Shown piece by piece: positions 12,264 through 22,879 of a DNA stretch of 64,000 nucleotides (position 1 is the stretch's first letter; each line of letters opens with the position of its first letter). The notes under the pieces were generated by a model that saw only the letters and a list, made by a program, of their open reading frames with translations, had not been told where the DNA came from and made no database searches. The position numbers and the translations under genes are program-made. The DNA is taken from the NCBI GenBank assembly GCA_038093515.1, contig JBBPSI010000004.1:62001-126000 (forward strand). The letters run 5' to 3'. Source of the stretch: Butyriboletus loyo. Its lineage: Eukaryota > Basidiomycota > Agaricomycetes > Boletales > Boletaceae.

Positions 12264-13578
12264 TCATGAAACGGCAGTCTTTACGGCGTCAAACTCTTCC
12301 CTACCGAGGTTGAACAAGTTGTTTGAGGGTAAGACGTCGTCGAAGATAGTACGTAGACTGTGCTTTTGCACATCGGAGAATCTGCCACCGCACAATACAA
12401 AGTATGTGTGAAGCAGTCTAGATGCACATCAGCGCGTACCCGCTCGGCGGAAGGGTAAACACTAACCTTACAACATTCTCTTGGAACTCAACGTCTCTTT
12501 CATTATCACCATCCGCACCGAAAGGAATGGGCTCTACAAGTGCAGATATGAGCGCGTCCAACAGGGAGGAGGCGTCTGATGCACTATTACTCTTCAGTGC
12601 TTCCATGGTAGTACGAGAAGTTGATACAGATGCCGGATCCGAGAGCATGGATGCGTGAGAATTGGGATGAACTGGTGCATTTGTGGACGAAGACGTGTGC
12701 ACACTCGCAGATGTACTCGAGGTCTCCCCGGATGTCGGGGTAAGTAATATATTAATAAGAAAAGCTGTCTTGCGCCGCAATGTAATGTCGGAATCTGTCA
12801 CAAGGTATGATGACACACGGCTCAGCGAGATAGCATCTAAACCCAACTCACCCTCAAGTGAGTTACGTAGGACATTCCAACCTTGCAAATCAGTGAACTT
12901 TTTGACCGCAGCAGCATTGTGTTTCAATAGGCCGGACAGCGCGTACATGGCTTTCGATCGAGTACCTGCAGAGCCGGACGAGGGTGACAGGCATGCGAGA
13001 ATAGCAGGAATGGGATCCAAGGACAAATACTGTTGAGAGTAGAACGTGGCTCTTAGTTTCGGTATCACACCAATTCAGAGGGCAGACTTTGTTTGACTCA
13101 CGGATAGCTGTGCTGCTGGATTGTTCTGCAGTGCCGTTCCCAATACCCACAAAGTCTGTAACCTCAGACCGTCTGTGGTGGAGGGAAGACCAACGAGACC
13201 ATGTAGAGGTTCCCACATCTTCAACTTTTGGAGATCTATGAGGCAATAAATGCCACGTGCAAATGAGTAGAAACCCACGCACCGTTTGCATTGTCGATGT
13301 TCTCCACGAGCTGTCGGGTCGTGCAGCTCGTCAGCTCAGAAGGTCAATTTGACGTCGCAGGAGCTACGTACCATTTCCAAGTCATCCATAGCAGCTATTC
13401 GTTCATCCTCATCTTTGGAAACATCGAGAACGACATCGAGGGCCTCTTTCATCAACTGTGCATCCGGTTTTCCGAGAATGTGATCGATGATTGCAGGGTC
13501 GAGATCTCTTCGCTCGGAGACAGCTGCGCGTTCGCCTGAGGAAGAGTGTTCAATACTCCATCGCAGAAGAGATTCCAT
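12264..13578 (-). CDS. FES1: Hsp70 nucleotide exchange factor FES1
   Basis: Five exons (13578-13372, 13310-13283, 13235-13102, 13029-12467, 12381-12264) sum to exactly 349 codons plus stop. The protein starts MESLLRWSIEHS, the standard Fes1/HspBP1 opening, and continues with LVENIDNANDLQKLKMWEPL and armadillo-type helices (LQTLWVLGTALQNNPAAQLS, RSKAMYALSGLLKHN, FTDLQGWNVLR). It ends in a short helix before REEFDAVKTAVS. Fes1 is a cytosolic factor that wraps the Hsp70 nucleotide-binding domain, releases ADP and directs misfolded clients to the proteasome. A Ser/Thr-rich insertion near residue 230 lengthens the protein slightly. Exon 2 has only 28 bases, and the last donor, gttagt, was chosen because it alone restores the C-terminal frame. 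Confidence 0.92.
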
Positions 13579-14329
13579 GGCTGGTGTCGTGGTCAGTTGC
13601 AAGTTACAGATCGACTTGAAAGTGATCTCATATAATTCGACATTGCACGAGAAGGATCCACTCCTATCTAAACTCGGCTGCTTCGGCATCCTTGCGGAGT
13701 TCGACGGGGCTTGAATCTTATGGCCCATATTTTCTTGTTCGTTTTGTGCACAGCATGCAACTTTCTTTGGTTACGATCGAGCTTGGGGTGAGTTTTACTT
13801 CCTGACCTGCTTCTTGTGATGATTTTTCATATACCATACGTTTTACCACATTCCGAATACACTGTGTGGACGAAACCTTGATTTCAGCCTTGTCTGACCA
13901 TTGTGCAGTCGTTCTGGTCTGGATGTGCTAATCGTTATTTTCTAGACGAGACCCGCTGTTAACGATGTTCGTTTGCGAGAGGTGTGTAGTCTATCTGATA
14001 TTCGTTGTCATGTCGTCCCGATGAAGTTCATTCGATGGGCGGACCGATCGTACTCTTGCCGTCACGTCCCCTTGTGTACGATATGGGGATGGTCAGAGTC
14101 CTTGTGGAAATGCATCGAAATCTGATCTTTTTTGTACTCTGCTATCGTGCAGCGACTAATCACCATCTTGCAGGATCCGTGGGCCGGCCATGTGCCTTGA
14201 TTCCTTCGTGTCATTACCGCGTTCGCTGCCATGCGTTTCGGACAATAGGGTATTTCGTTAGCGCGTTTTCTGCATCGTGTGTGGACTGCAAGACGTTCAT
14301 TGGCTGTAGAGGGAGTCGTGCGTTCGAGC
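13579..14329. other. divergent intergenic region
   Basis: 750 bases between FES1 (minus) and the next plus-strand gene, so both promoters lie here. No TATA box close to either start and no additional coding frame is seen. Confidence 0.4.
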
Positions 14330-16041
14330 ATGGGCAACGATGCAGATACAGCCTCTGAGCACGAGTAGGTATAAAGCTTGGTACCGTTGGCATGTAGGCA
14401 GTGCTCTCCTTATAATCTTGCAAATGCATCGAAGAGTCGCCCACACAGCAGCAGTTGTTCCGCGAACATACTCGACGGAGCGGCTAACGAGAATGCAGGA
14501 CCCCGCCCGAGTCGTTTCAGAGGAAACGAACTATTATTACGGCACAGAAGGTGACCATTTCCCTCAACAGGACACGAGTTCTGACCTCAGCGGTTACGAC
14601 GTGACTACCCACGACGACAACGAGCAGCAGCACTGGCGACGTCTCGATTCACTCGGCGAGAGCATCCTCAGTGGCTTGGACGGTCCAGGAGAGGAAGAAC
14701 AAGACAGGATGAGACACAGTCCAGAGAGCATGCGCGGTTCTCTGCACAGGGTACCAGAGGAGGACGCAGACCCACCTGCACCTACAGGCCCCAATGATCC
14801 ACAGCTCGAGCCAGAAGACATTGAAGAGGCTATCGAATGGGAGTTGGAAGAAAACGGGTTGTACGGGGGTGAGTCTTCACCACACATCTTAGCCTTTCAT
14901 TGACACCGTCCATTATCGATCAGGATCGTACAAGCGACTCTTGGCATTGTATATGTTCGTGCCATGGTCAGCATTGATCACCTTTGCAGTCCTCGCAATA
15001 CTACCACTGTTCGTGTGGCCTCATCCGAGTTCACCATCCCACTATCCGCCGCTCTTCCCCACCCCCCTTCCAGAGATTCTCCTATCGTCGGCTATGTTTG
15101 CCCTGGCACACCAACTGCGCGTTCCTCTTTACGCAGTGTCGTCGCTTCTACTACGTCCCGACATAGCCTCGCTTCTAACTACCTTCTTACACGTGTCAAT
15201 CGTCAACCTCTTGCGTCTCGCATCCCTTGCATTGCTCCGTGTCCGTCACAATATGGACAGTCTCAAGCCAACGTGGCAGGACCCGTCCTTTCACACCGTA
15301 TGGTGGCTTTCCTTCAACATCGCAGAGGTCTTGGTGTCCCTCGTACAAGGTTATCAACACATCGCGTTTTATCGCGATGTTATGGTGCCTCCTGGCAGGG
15401 AACAAGAGTTTTTAGCGCGGCTGAAGGACGGGGCCACTCCACCGCTGAGTGATAGAGAGCCTAATGGATGGCAGGGCTCTGCTGAACAACCACCAGAAAA
15501 TTCTCATGACGATCTTCGACATCTCGAAGATCAAACTAGAGAATACTCTTACAGAAGCGCGAATGCGCTCGATTTGCGCATTCAACACAATTTCGACAAG
15601 TTACTCACCATAAAAGCAAGAGAAGAGCTCGAGGAAGTATACGGCGTTGCCCCCATCGTATGTCTCGTGTCGCTTATGTGCTACGCGTGTATCGTATCTG
15701 ACATGCAACGACAGAAAATTCCCGTCTTCGTGTCGTGCTTGCAACGTTTCGATTCAATCATTCTCTCCGTCGGTCTCACGCTTCTCGTGTCATCCGCTTA
15801 TCTCCGCTCGCCTCTTTCGGTCCCAGTAACAGACAGTAGGATCATTTCGTATCCTATCATCTCTCATAAGCCTCTCATCGTCACGTTTCCAATCGTGTTG
15901 TTTATCCACTCGTCTCTTTCATCTCTTTACACACCCATGATTCTTCCCCGCATCGGCATCCATACTGCTGCGTACGTTAGTGTTCTTGTCAGCTTGATGT
16001 GTTTCTTTGCAGGTCTGGCGGTATGGGGGGCTTTGTCGTAA
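14330..16041 (+). CDS. eight-pass membrane protein of unknown function
   Basis: Exons 14330-14364, 14435-14868 and 14924-16041 keep one frame of 528 codons plus stop. The first junction uses an atypical acceptor (cgaag), so the start is provisional and Met at 14493 is the alternative. About 165 acidic, hydrophilic residues (IEEAIEWELEENGLYGG at their end) precede roughly eight hydrophobic segments, the first LYMFVPWSALITFAVLAIL and the last AAYVSVLVSLMCFFAGLAV. A soluble loop of about 100 residues after the fourth segment contains RIQHNFDKLLTIKAREELE. There is no recognised family, and neither transport nor enzymatic motifs stand out. The acidic N-terminal domain probably faces the cytosol. 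Confidence 0.6.
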
Positions 16042-16345
16042 CCCCATGGGAATATTCGTTGATAGGGAATGATGCCTTGATCTCGGATGTAGGGTTGGTT
16101 ATCAGTTTCGGACGATGTGTTTTTCGGTCTGTTGGGTGAATGTAAAAAAGGTTCGCATCGTAGATGGACCCGGTGAATGGACGCTTATGGATCAAGACAA
16201 ACACCGGTTCGTATCATCCCCCAGCCACGATCCTGCACTTGAGGTTGGGATTCATGAAGGTCGATTAAACTACCGACGAGCGTCCGAGATTGTCATTTTT
16301 ATGCTAGCGTACAGCTTCTTCCAGTTCGTAAAAGAGTTCCCCTAG
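16042..16345. other. convergent intergenic region
   Basis: 304 bases separating the stops of the eight-pass membrane protein and GPHR; it holds only 3' flanks. Confidence 0.5.
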
Positions 16346-18343
16346 CTATGCGTAACCTTCGTCTTCTCCCCCGAACAAGCCTCCAGCCCAACGCACAAGG
16401 GCGCATCCTGTTGCACCGAACAAGAATGACCAGTCAAACAAACCTCCAAACAGGGAGTACTGTGGGAGAGAGGATAACAAGTTGACGTCACCCTCGTCCA
16501 CCCCGTCCATACTCGAGGGTGTCGATGAGGTATGGGAAGGGGGGAACATCGTCCGCAGTTGGATTAATGTGGTGAGAAGGTATATCCCCTGAAAAAAAAA
16601 GAAGGGTCATTACATTGACGTGTTTCTCCAAACGGGACGTGAGAAAGCAAACCATGAGCTGTGCTAATAGAAGCAACATCAAAGAGGCGGATATATTGCG
16701 AGATGTAATTCGGAACGCCTGTCCCACAGGATAGCCATCATGTGAGTGCGTTTTAAAAAAAAAATTGTTCTCAGACTTTGATATGGTCCGACTTACCCTT
16801 GTGACACCCCTGAGGACCACTCTGACACTGCTGAGGATGATGGCCCCCACGAGGACCAGACTAATCTGCCTGGATAGCGATGGAACGTCTATGTTTGGCT
16901 TCCCAAATGCAGCTGGCAATAGCGAAAACAGGTAAGCGAAAGTATGCGCGATAATATCCCCATAAGATGATGTTTTGTCATCCATGGATGATGGCGGAGA
17001 TAGCAAATTCACGATGGACTGGCGGAGGCAAGCGTATATTAGTGGAACGGCGGTCCAAGTAACGTCACATGAGCACTTGCGCTGAACACCCTGCACACGC
17101 AATATACCGCCCATACTCTGCTGATAATTTTGCCGCGGATGGACAGCGCAAATTCAGTGTTTTCGCGGTTGCGTTTCAACGCTGCAACCCTTGTCGTCAT
17201 TTGTGATTCGAGCGCTTGCAAGCCAATGGCTTCTTGTTGCAAGGAACCCTGATCTGGAGAGGGGAAGGCATTGAATACATCACGTGCCCGGTAATTCGAA
17301 AGGTATGAAACCTTACGTGCATCGCGTTTGAAAGTCACTCGTGATATCCAGGAGCCATCTGTCTGTGGCTGCCACCGATCCTCAGCCACATCCTATCAAT
17401 GGGGAGAAGTTCGTACCTTTGAAGCCTCATATGCATCGAGATCGCGCGTACGTTCACGTAAGTCAGACCGCACCCGCTCGAGAGCGTTCTCCGCCGAAGC
17501 AATAGAAGCAGCGGAGGGGACAGCCCTTTTTACAATATCGAAACATTGAGCTGTGAAGTTTCTCCCGTCACATTAATGAACGACTTACGCCTTGCGTGTA
17601 ACTGTACCCCATGCCGCGTTCACGGCACCCAGACCTGATAGAAGCCCGAGGATGATAGTGCCGAGGACCACCAACCGAGCGGCTGTCGATGTGAGAGGGT
17701 TGTATGACGTAAATTCCGCCGGAAGTGGGACGAACGACAGGGTAAAGATAAAGAGAGCGACGGGGAGCAAAAAGGCGACAGCTTTGATGTTGAAAAGGCT
17801 AGGTGTTTCTAATGAGTCCGATAAATTAACGTGGACCACGAACTGTGCGTATGGTGACGGTGACGGACCTGAGCGATATGTGAGAACCATGCAGAAGGAT
17901 GCCGGAATGAGAATAATGATGGTTGATAATAAGAGGAAGAGTGACACTCTCCACGTGTACAAACGGATGCTAGGTACAACGGCATCAGTCAGGACACTGA
18001 CGAGCTTGTGCGACCACTCACTAGGGATCGAGGAGGCTAAAGCCTTGACACAGCAGCATAGCGAACAACATACAACACTCTGTGAAGCAGATAGAAAAGG
18101 ATGATTGTGCAACGACAGAGTGCCATGCATTTGTTGAAATTGACTTGGGCATTGTCGCTGATTGGGGGAGGGCATCTTGCGTGACAGAGGCGAGGAGTTC
18201 AAGGTTATTGTATAAACGTCTTTTCAGGAATACGCGACAGCATAGAAAGACACAGATACTGGCCCAGAGTTAGTCAGTACTCGATACGTGAAATGTGGTA
18301 CGAACCTCGCGCCAAGCAAGGACAACAGCGCTGCTAGTAACAT
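16346..18343 (-). CDS. GPHR: Golgi pH regulator (GPHR / ABA-GPCR family)
   Basis: GPHR-family proteins are multi-pass anion-channel-like proteins that keep the Golgi acidic. About nine exons were traced. Start MLLAALLSLLGA at 18343, then CCRVFLKRRLYNN, CCMLFAMLLCQGFSLLDPY, the family signature LLSGLGAVN near 17640, a coiled loop (ALERVRSDLRERTRDLD, ALESQMTTRVAALKRNREN), GKIISRVWAVYCVCR, and the conserved C-terminal ISLVLVGAIILSSVR and LLLLAQLM, joined by a 62-base intron to GIYLLTTLIQLR. It ends LFGGEDEGYA. The splice following GAVN (near 17640-17530) and a possible 69-base in-frame intron near 17870-17802 are the uncertain points. It is divergent from AKR1, also a Golgi protein. Confidence 0.88.
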
Positions 18344-18476
18344 GGTGGACTGGGAAGGACATCTAACCCTAACCTTGTCGTAGGGTTTTGACACTGCCCC
18401 CGGAAACAGCCATTCGTTGGCTGGACACACAACTGTCAGGACAGCGTCGACGACTACGGCGTCGACGAGCTACGAC
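18344..18476. promoter_or_regulatory. short bidirectional promoter GPHR/AKR1 with telo-box motifs
   Basis: Only 133 bases separate the two start codons. The interval contains CTAACCCTAACC at 18363-18374 and TAGGGTTTT at 18381-18389, which are telomere-like (telo-box / Tbf1-type) motifs in opposite orientation. A directly repeated GCGTCGACGA follows at 18444-18453 and 18459-18468. Such boxes are known to bind Myb-type general regulatory factors in fungi; their use here is inferred. Confidence 0.5.
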
Positions 18477-21202
18477 ATGAATGAACCAAGTCACAAGGTA
18501 GAGCCAACGACAAAAATTGACAACGAACAAGCAACAGGGACCAGCATCTTGCATTCCCGCCAACCTCAGCCACTGGTGAAGAAGCCCAATTTCATCTTTT
18601 GTGTTCCTTGCACTAATGACATGTCCAGCAAGAGATCATTTCCGCTGCACAGAGAGGCGATCTTGCGAACATCCAACAACTCATTGAGTCGGGAAATGCG
18701 ACCGTGAATGACAGAGACGACCAGAATGTGTTCGTTGCGCTTACCCAACGTCCTATCCTCCCGCGGTACTGACTTTGTTGCACAGCACGCCACTTCATTG
18801 GGCTGCGATTAATGCTCAACTTTCCACTTGTCGCTATGTGATCGAACAAGGCGCCGAGGTCGATGCCATCGGTGGTGATCTTCAAGCGACCCCCCTCCAA
18901 TGGGCCGCGCGAAATGGATACCTCTATATCATACATTTACTCGTATCGAATAATGCCGACCCAACCATCTCAGACTCACAGGGATACAATGCTTTGCATC
19001 TCGTGACGCACTCTTCGTCTGTGATGCCGCTGCTCTATCTGCTTCACCAACCTGTCAATGTGGATTCCCGCGACCTGCAAGGGCATACGTCACTCATGTG
19101 GGCAGCATACCAGGGAGACGCGCTCTCTGTTGACTTGTTGTTGAAACATGGCGCCAATCCTAATTTGAAAGATGATGTTGGTCTTTCACCCCTCCACTGG
19201 GCTGTAGTAAGAGGAAACAGGGTCATCCTTCGTCGCCTCATTGATATGGGCGCGGATATCCATGCAAAAGATGCAGAGGGACGAACCCCAAGAGATATGG
19301 CTGTCGAACTCAAAAGCTTGGGCGCATGGAAGCGCGCCGTGGAGGAGGGTGGTATGTCTGAATTCGGTGTCAAGAAAGCAAAACCACTGAACGAAGTAAG
19401 TGTTTCCTGTACGGCTCTATACCTCTTTGTTGACGTTCTCGGCAGAGGAACACCAAAATTGTCATCTTCGTGTTACCTTCAATATTCCTGTACATCATCT
19501 TTACCACCTTGAGTATTCTTCCATGGTATACAGGTATAATACTCTCAATGGCGGAGTTTTTCGCCATGCATCACGTGGGTTTACCTCCTTTGTATTGAAT
19601 TCAACCCACTTACAATGTACCAAGATTGTTACCCGCGTTCTTCTAAACAAGGACAGTTATACAGGAACCGTCAATCAAAGCCCATATTTTTCAGGTATTA
19701 TCGCTGCATCGATGGTATGGGTTGGGTACGGTTGGGGCACTAGACTTGTCAGAGGTAACATGCCATCACCATCTAAGTATTGATCTGCCCTTACCTCACT
19801 GTCTTCTGCAGAAACACCTGAGCATCCATTCATCCATTTGGCTTTCGCACTGGTCTTTGGTTTGTGCGCATACAACTTCTTCCGAGCAATCACCCTTGAT
19901 CCGGGTGCATGTCCTCGGCCAGCGAACGACGCAGAGCTGAAAGCAGTATGTTTTGTCTCTACGAACTTTACTGTTTCACTGACACGAAAATGATGTAGAT
20001 AATAGAGGATTTGGCCTCGGAGGGGCGACTGAATGGTCAAACATTTTGCATTCAATGCATGGTGGGTATCATTTTGTATTATGCCTCCTGATCTACAAGT
20101 CGTATCCAGGCAAGGAAACCTCTTCGGTCGAAACATTGTCGCGTATGCGACAGATGTGTCTCAAGAAGCGACCAGTAAGCATCTGTTACCCTTTCTTGGT
20201 CCCTTCTAACCCCTCTGACATTAGTCATTGTCCATGGGTGTGGAATTGTGGTTCGTTCTCTTATCAACCAGAGCACCAAGTACTGACTATTTTCTGCCAG
20301 TTGGTGCAAATAATCACCGCCAATTCCTGTTGTTTGTGACGACTCTCGTCATCGGCATCGTCTTGTTCGACTACCTCAGCTATGAATGTGAGCCACGAAC
20401 ACCTCTTGCTGTGTCTCCCTGCTAACCATCAGCCGCAGTCTTCGCCACCGTCCTTCCACATCAATCAATTCCCGATGACTGCTCACCCATCTTATGCGTC
20501 CCTGCATCCAAGGACGCGTTCCTTCTTGCCATCGCATTTTGGTCTACTGTCCAACTCAGCTGGACATCCGTGCTCCTCGTGACGCAATACTGGCAAGTCG
20601 CCCGTCAACTCACCACCTTTGAAGTCTCCAATCTTGGTCGATACGGTTTCATGGGCGGCCGCGGCGGCCTCGCAGCAGGCGGCGGTGGAGCGGGTGTTCA
20701 AATGGGACATCGCCACCATCATCAACACCAGCATGCGTCGGGTTCCGAGCGGAACGACGAGGACAGCGAAGCAGAAGGCGGGGTACACAAGCATAATCGC
20801 CGACATGGCAGTATATTCGCCACGGCGACTGCACCAGGGACGTGCGGCGGATTCCTGCTCAACCTACTCGGACTTGACAGGTTTACGCGGGGGAGAGCCG
20901 CCCATGGGCTTGCGCTCGCATCGTCGAGTGCGCGCGCGAGGAATCCGTTTGATTTGGGCGTCGTGAGGAATTGTAAGGATTTCTGGACGATGGGGAAGGA
21001 GGTTGGCGTCGAGTATGGGCATGTGTATGATGTTCCGCCCGAAGGATTCGAAGAGGTCAAGAGAAAGAAAGAGATGGAAAGAGGAGAAGTGGAACATGAG
21101 CATGATGCAAGTGGTGGGAGGAACAAGGGCCTCTTGGGAACGCTTGGGTTGAGGATGGGAGGTTCGAGTCGGAGGGGGTATGAACCGCTCAGTCAGGCAT
21201 GA
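18477..21202 (+). CDS. AKR1: ankyrin-repeat DHHC palmitoyltransferase AKR1
   Basis: Eleven exons (18477-18575, 18629-18729, 18786-19395, 19446-19574, 19625-19754, 19812-19945, 19999-20061, 20110-20174, 20225-20250, 20301-20387, 20439-21202) total 735 codons plus stop. Residues 35-250 are ankyrin repeats ([46 protein letters not shown]). Membrane segments follow, then a cysteine-rich domain ([14 protein letters not shown]) and the catalytic [17 protein letters not shown] around residue 444, then two more segments and a His/Gly-rich tail. Akr1 S-palmitoylates proteins at the Golgi. The intron at 20175-20224 splits the DHHC, and exon 9 has 26 bases. An upstream in-frame TTG at 18417 was rejected as start. 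The 19575-19624 acceptor (accaag) is the least typical. Confidence 0.93.
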
Positions 21203-21448
21203 TGTGTTTTGCGCCGATTCCTTCTCCCTCCTGCGTTTTTTTTCTTCTATCAATAGTTATGATGACGCGGATTTTGATTGTCTCGTAACGATGATTTCCT
21301 TCTGCTCACAATGATACCAGTCGGTCCAGGACTTCGGTGACCCTCTTTCATTGTAGTCCAAATCATGCGTCGGATAAATACATTCAGCGAACAAAGGGTG
21401 TACTAAGCACATAGATACATGAACAGAATGCGTTGATTGAATGGCATC
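21203..21448. other. 3' flank between AKR1 and CHAT remnant
   Basis: Short AT-richer stretch following the AKR1 stop; nothing coding seen. Confidence 0.4.
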
Positions 21449-22139
21449 TCAACGAGATGCATTGTTTTGCGTAACGCGAATGCTGCGTGAGCATAAATCC
21501 AGATGACCCGACGCGTCAACCACGTTCTCATAGAAGATGAACATGACCTTGTCCGTGCGTGCACCATCCACGGCCTCTATCGTTCTGACGACAGAACGAA
21601 ACCCAGCAAACTGCATCGCCGAAGCGAGGTGGATGGCTTCATCTAGACTCGATTCGTCGCAAACGGTGGTATAGCAGACAGAGGTATGCAAATTGTGGGT
21701 TTCGCATGTCGCACCGCATGATGTCCTCGACTTTCAAACGACCGTCGTGGAGTGCGAACGCAGATACGAATTATTTTTTTTGGTTGGGGATTCCATGGCA
21801 CATGGCAGGCGAGGTGGTCCCATTCGTTTTTGCTCAATTCCTTGTGACAGTGATATCCGGAACCTCGATGTGTGTAAATGTCCCGAGTGATGCAACGCGC
21901 TGGGGTAGCCTAGCTAGTTCGGAGCCAACGTACTCCCCGAGGGCTTGGTCCTGACCAAGGGCCACGAAATTTAGTCGTTCTGTGACGGGAATCGACCCGA
22001 CTCTGTTGTCTGGTACGAATGAGTGCGGTCAAGGTTGTTGTATACGACGAGATATAAAGTTCGGTTGCCCCAGCGGCATACAATGAGAACACGGCTGTCG
22101 GGCACCACCAAGTGCGAGACGGGGGACAGAGTTCTGGTG
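21449..22139 (-). pseudogene. decayed TPR-CHAT type CHAT-domain fragment
   Basis: Three minus-strand reading segments in order match the CHAT domain of the large basidiomycete TPR-CHAT family. They are SRTWWCPTAVFSLYAAG with ISSYTTTLTALIRTR (22139-21990), EWDHLACH (about 21830), and DEAIHLASAMQFAGFRSVV with FYENVVDASGHLDL (21640-21470). The segments lie in different frames with stops between them. The expected Trp-Ala-Val after SVVGTM is damaged to TIEAVD, and no TPR part precedes it. CHAT domains are caspase-like peptidase folds. The conserved histidine region (HLACH) survives, and a cysteine is present near SVCYTTVCDES. No intact product is possible. Confidence 0.7.
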
Positions 22140-22259
22140 CTTGTCAACGATCCCCTCCTCGAGGCTGCTTTGATTGTACCGAGTGCAAAAATAAAGCTGC
22201 AAGGTTACTCAGCAGACCGGGAAGATCAGGGTGTCTGAGGGGACAAAGTTCCGGTGCTT
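22123..22259 (+). repeat. short imperfect direct repeat
   Basis: A 20-base word (GGGACARAGTTCYGGTGCTT) occurs at 22123-22142 and again at 22240-22259 with 18 of 20 identities. It lies at the upstream edge of the CHAT remnant. Confidence 0.5.
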
Positions 22260-22879
22260 CCCAGAAGAGTGATGGCCATCTCGAGGTCGTTGATTACCCG
22301 CAGTTGGTGGTACCGCTGGGAAAGGTCAGCTATAATTTCCCCATAAACTTGACGGTGCTGCTGGAAGAAAGACACATGCAGCGCATCATTCTATTGCTCT
22401 CTACATTGACAGAAACCTCCAAGCACCATCTGAATTCATCTGAGCCGAATAACGAAGTTTGATGTAAAGAAACTCACTGCATTACAGCGTCGTGTGGGAC
22501 CGTACTGCTTCACGAGATCTCAACATATAACTTCCCGAATGTTCAAGAAAGAATGAGCAGTGAACGCCGCCGTAGAATAGGTCGAGAGAGCGTGTACTCG
22601 GTTTGCTGTTTTTCTTGACCCTGTTGCTCAAGTTTCTGTCATGCCATGCGATATTAACATGGCTGCGACGTTCAATGCGCGGGTTCGTTTTGCACAAACG
22701 TTTCAACCTTGATGCATATGGTTTACAAGCGCTGGCTAGTACGAAGATAAATAGACGTGGGAAACTGAGTAGTTTGAAAGCTTCCAGTTCCCGGCCAAGT
22801 TTTTTTCTCGCTAAAAAAGCTGGTCGCGCGAGCGGAACGACACAGACGACGACGACGAGAGTAGCGACGTTGAGCCCGA
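22260..22879. other. upstream region of RPO41
   Basis: About 600 bases with no supported gene. A plus-strand frame open from 22603 overlaps the RPO41 start in another frame and is probably chance or leader. Confidence 0.4.

Noticed and set aside
17592..18104. 170-codon plus-strand ORF
   Set aside because: It is antisense to GPHR exons with strong family similarity; a shadow frame.
18417..18476. Upstream extension of AKR1 from an in-frame TTG
   Set aside because: No ATG in this stretch; the first ATG (18477) gives a good protein and leaves the divergent promoter intact.
21980..22015. tRNA-like B box (GGGTCGATTCCCG on minus strand)
   Set aside because: No matching A box or cloverleaf, and the sequence is explained as CHAT-domain remnant.
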